The position numbers and the translations under genes were made by a program. 32,662 nucleotides of DNA. Origin: Oribacterium sp. GTDB lineage: Bacteria > Bacillota > Clostridia > Lachnospirales > Lachnospiraceae. The DNA lies in contig JAILDF010000108.1 of the NCBI GenBank assembly GCA_024689585.1, positions 1 to 32,662 of the forward strand, written 5' to 3'. Positions 32,647 to 32,662 of the stretch are shown here, piece by piece. Position 1 is the stretch's first letter; the number at the start of each line of letters is the position of its first letter. The notes under the pieces are model-generated. The model was not told the origin of the DNA and searched no databases. It worked only from the letters and a program-made list of their open reading frames with translations.

Positions 32647-32662
32647 CTAAAAATGACAAAAT

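Larger units (their letters stand above)
32338..32662. other. Right-edge intergenic region, 325 bp
   Basis: No coding frame is supported. The left part carries the ispE ribosome site and presumably its promoter (a TTGCAT/TATACA pair on the minus strand around 32450-32480 is a weak candidate). The middle is very AT-rich. The right end carries a near-consensus + strand promoter with two inverted repeats (32591-32646), so a divergent regulated operon begins beyond the window. Confidence 0.6.

Overview
The window reads as chromosome of an anaerobic, low-to-mid GC Firmicute, most likely a Lachnospiraceae (Butyrivibrio/Roseburia-like). This rests on strong GGAGG ribosome sites, a Gram-positive YesM/YesN two-component pair, an MglBAC-type sugar ABC transporter with lipoprotein binding proteins, a YhaO/YhaN-like repair pair and intergenic palindromic repeats. 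No rRNA, tRNA, CRISPR array, phage or transposase gene was seen. 24 protein genes are called, one of them cut by the left edge.

Region 1 (1-4580, all +) is the end of a cell-surface glycan locus: CDP-glucose 4,6-dehydratase (rfbG, 5' truncated), the PLP/[2Fe-2S] 3-dehydrase rfbH, a LicD-family phosphotransferase and a membrane GT2 glycosyltransferase. Together they point to a CDP-3,6-dideoxyhexose or related deoxysugar and phospho-substituted surface polymer.

Region 2 (4690-14970, all +) is a sugar uptake and sensing block: mglB, mglA, mglC, a small unknown membrane protein, a YesN-type response regulator overlapping a YesM-type sensor kinase, a membrane-anchored periplasmic-binding protein and a second MglB-like lipoprotein. 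The layout suggests a three-component (binding protein + kinase + regulator) sugar-perception system that controls the transporter. Next come a BCCT transporter with a clear promoter of its own (15177-16847) and a YesL/DUF624 membrane protein (16974-17738).

Region 3 (17739-19745) is mostly non-coding apart from an AraC regulator on the minus strand. It holds a ~300-bp imperfect palindrome, a possible small-RNA locus, and a leader-like RNA with two mutually exclusive hairpins and a strong terminator. Region 4 (19746-24190, +) has an orphan family-1 solute-binding lipoprotein next to a methyl-accepting chemotaxis protein, then a PfkB/KDG-kinase gene behind a consensus catabolite-responsive element.

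Region 5 (24417-32662) holds housekeeping and stress genes: purC, an LtrA-family membrane protein, an SbcD/YhaO-like nuclease with a YhaN-like membrane ATPase, and convergently ispE followed by a GntR/FCD regulator. The right edge carries a near-consensus promoter pointing out of the window with two TGACA-N3-TGTCA operators.

Three families of intergenic palindromes recur: (i) a TCCACCGGGGACGG...CCGTCCCCGGTGGA hairpin, three copies; (ii) a GGTGGACCA...TGGTCCACC element, two copies; (iii) an ATCTTGGGAGCC...GAATCCGT element, once alone at the 3' end of the kinase gene and once inside the 300-bp palindrome. All assignments come from reading motifs by eye, without database searches.
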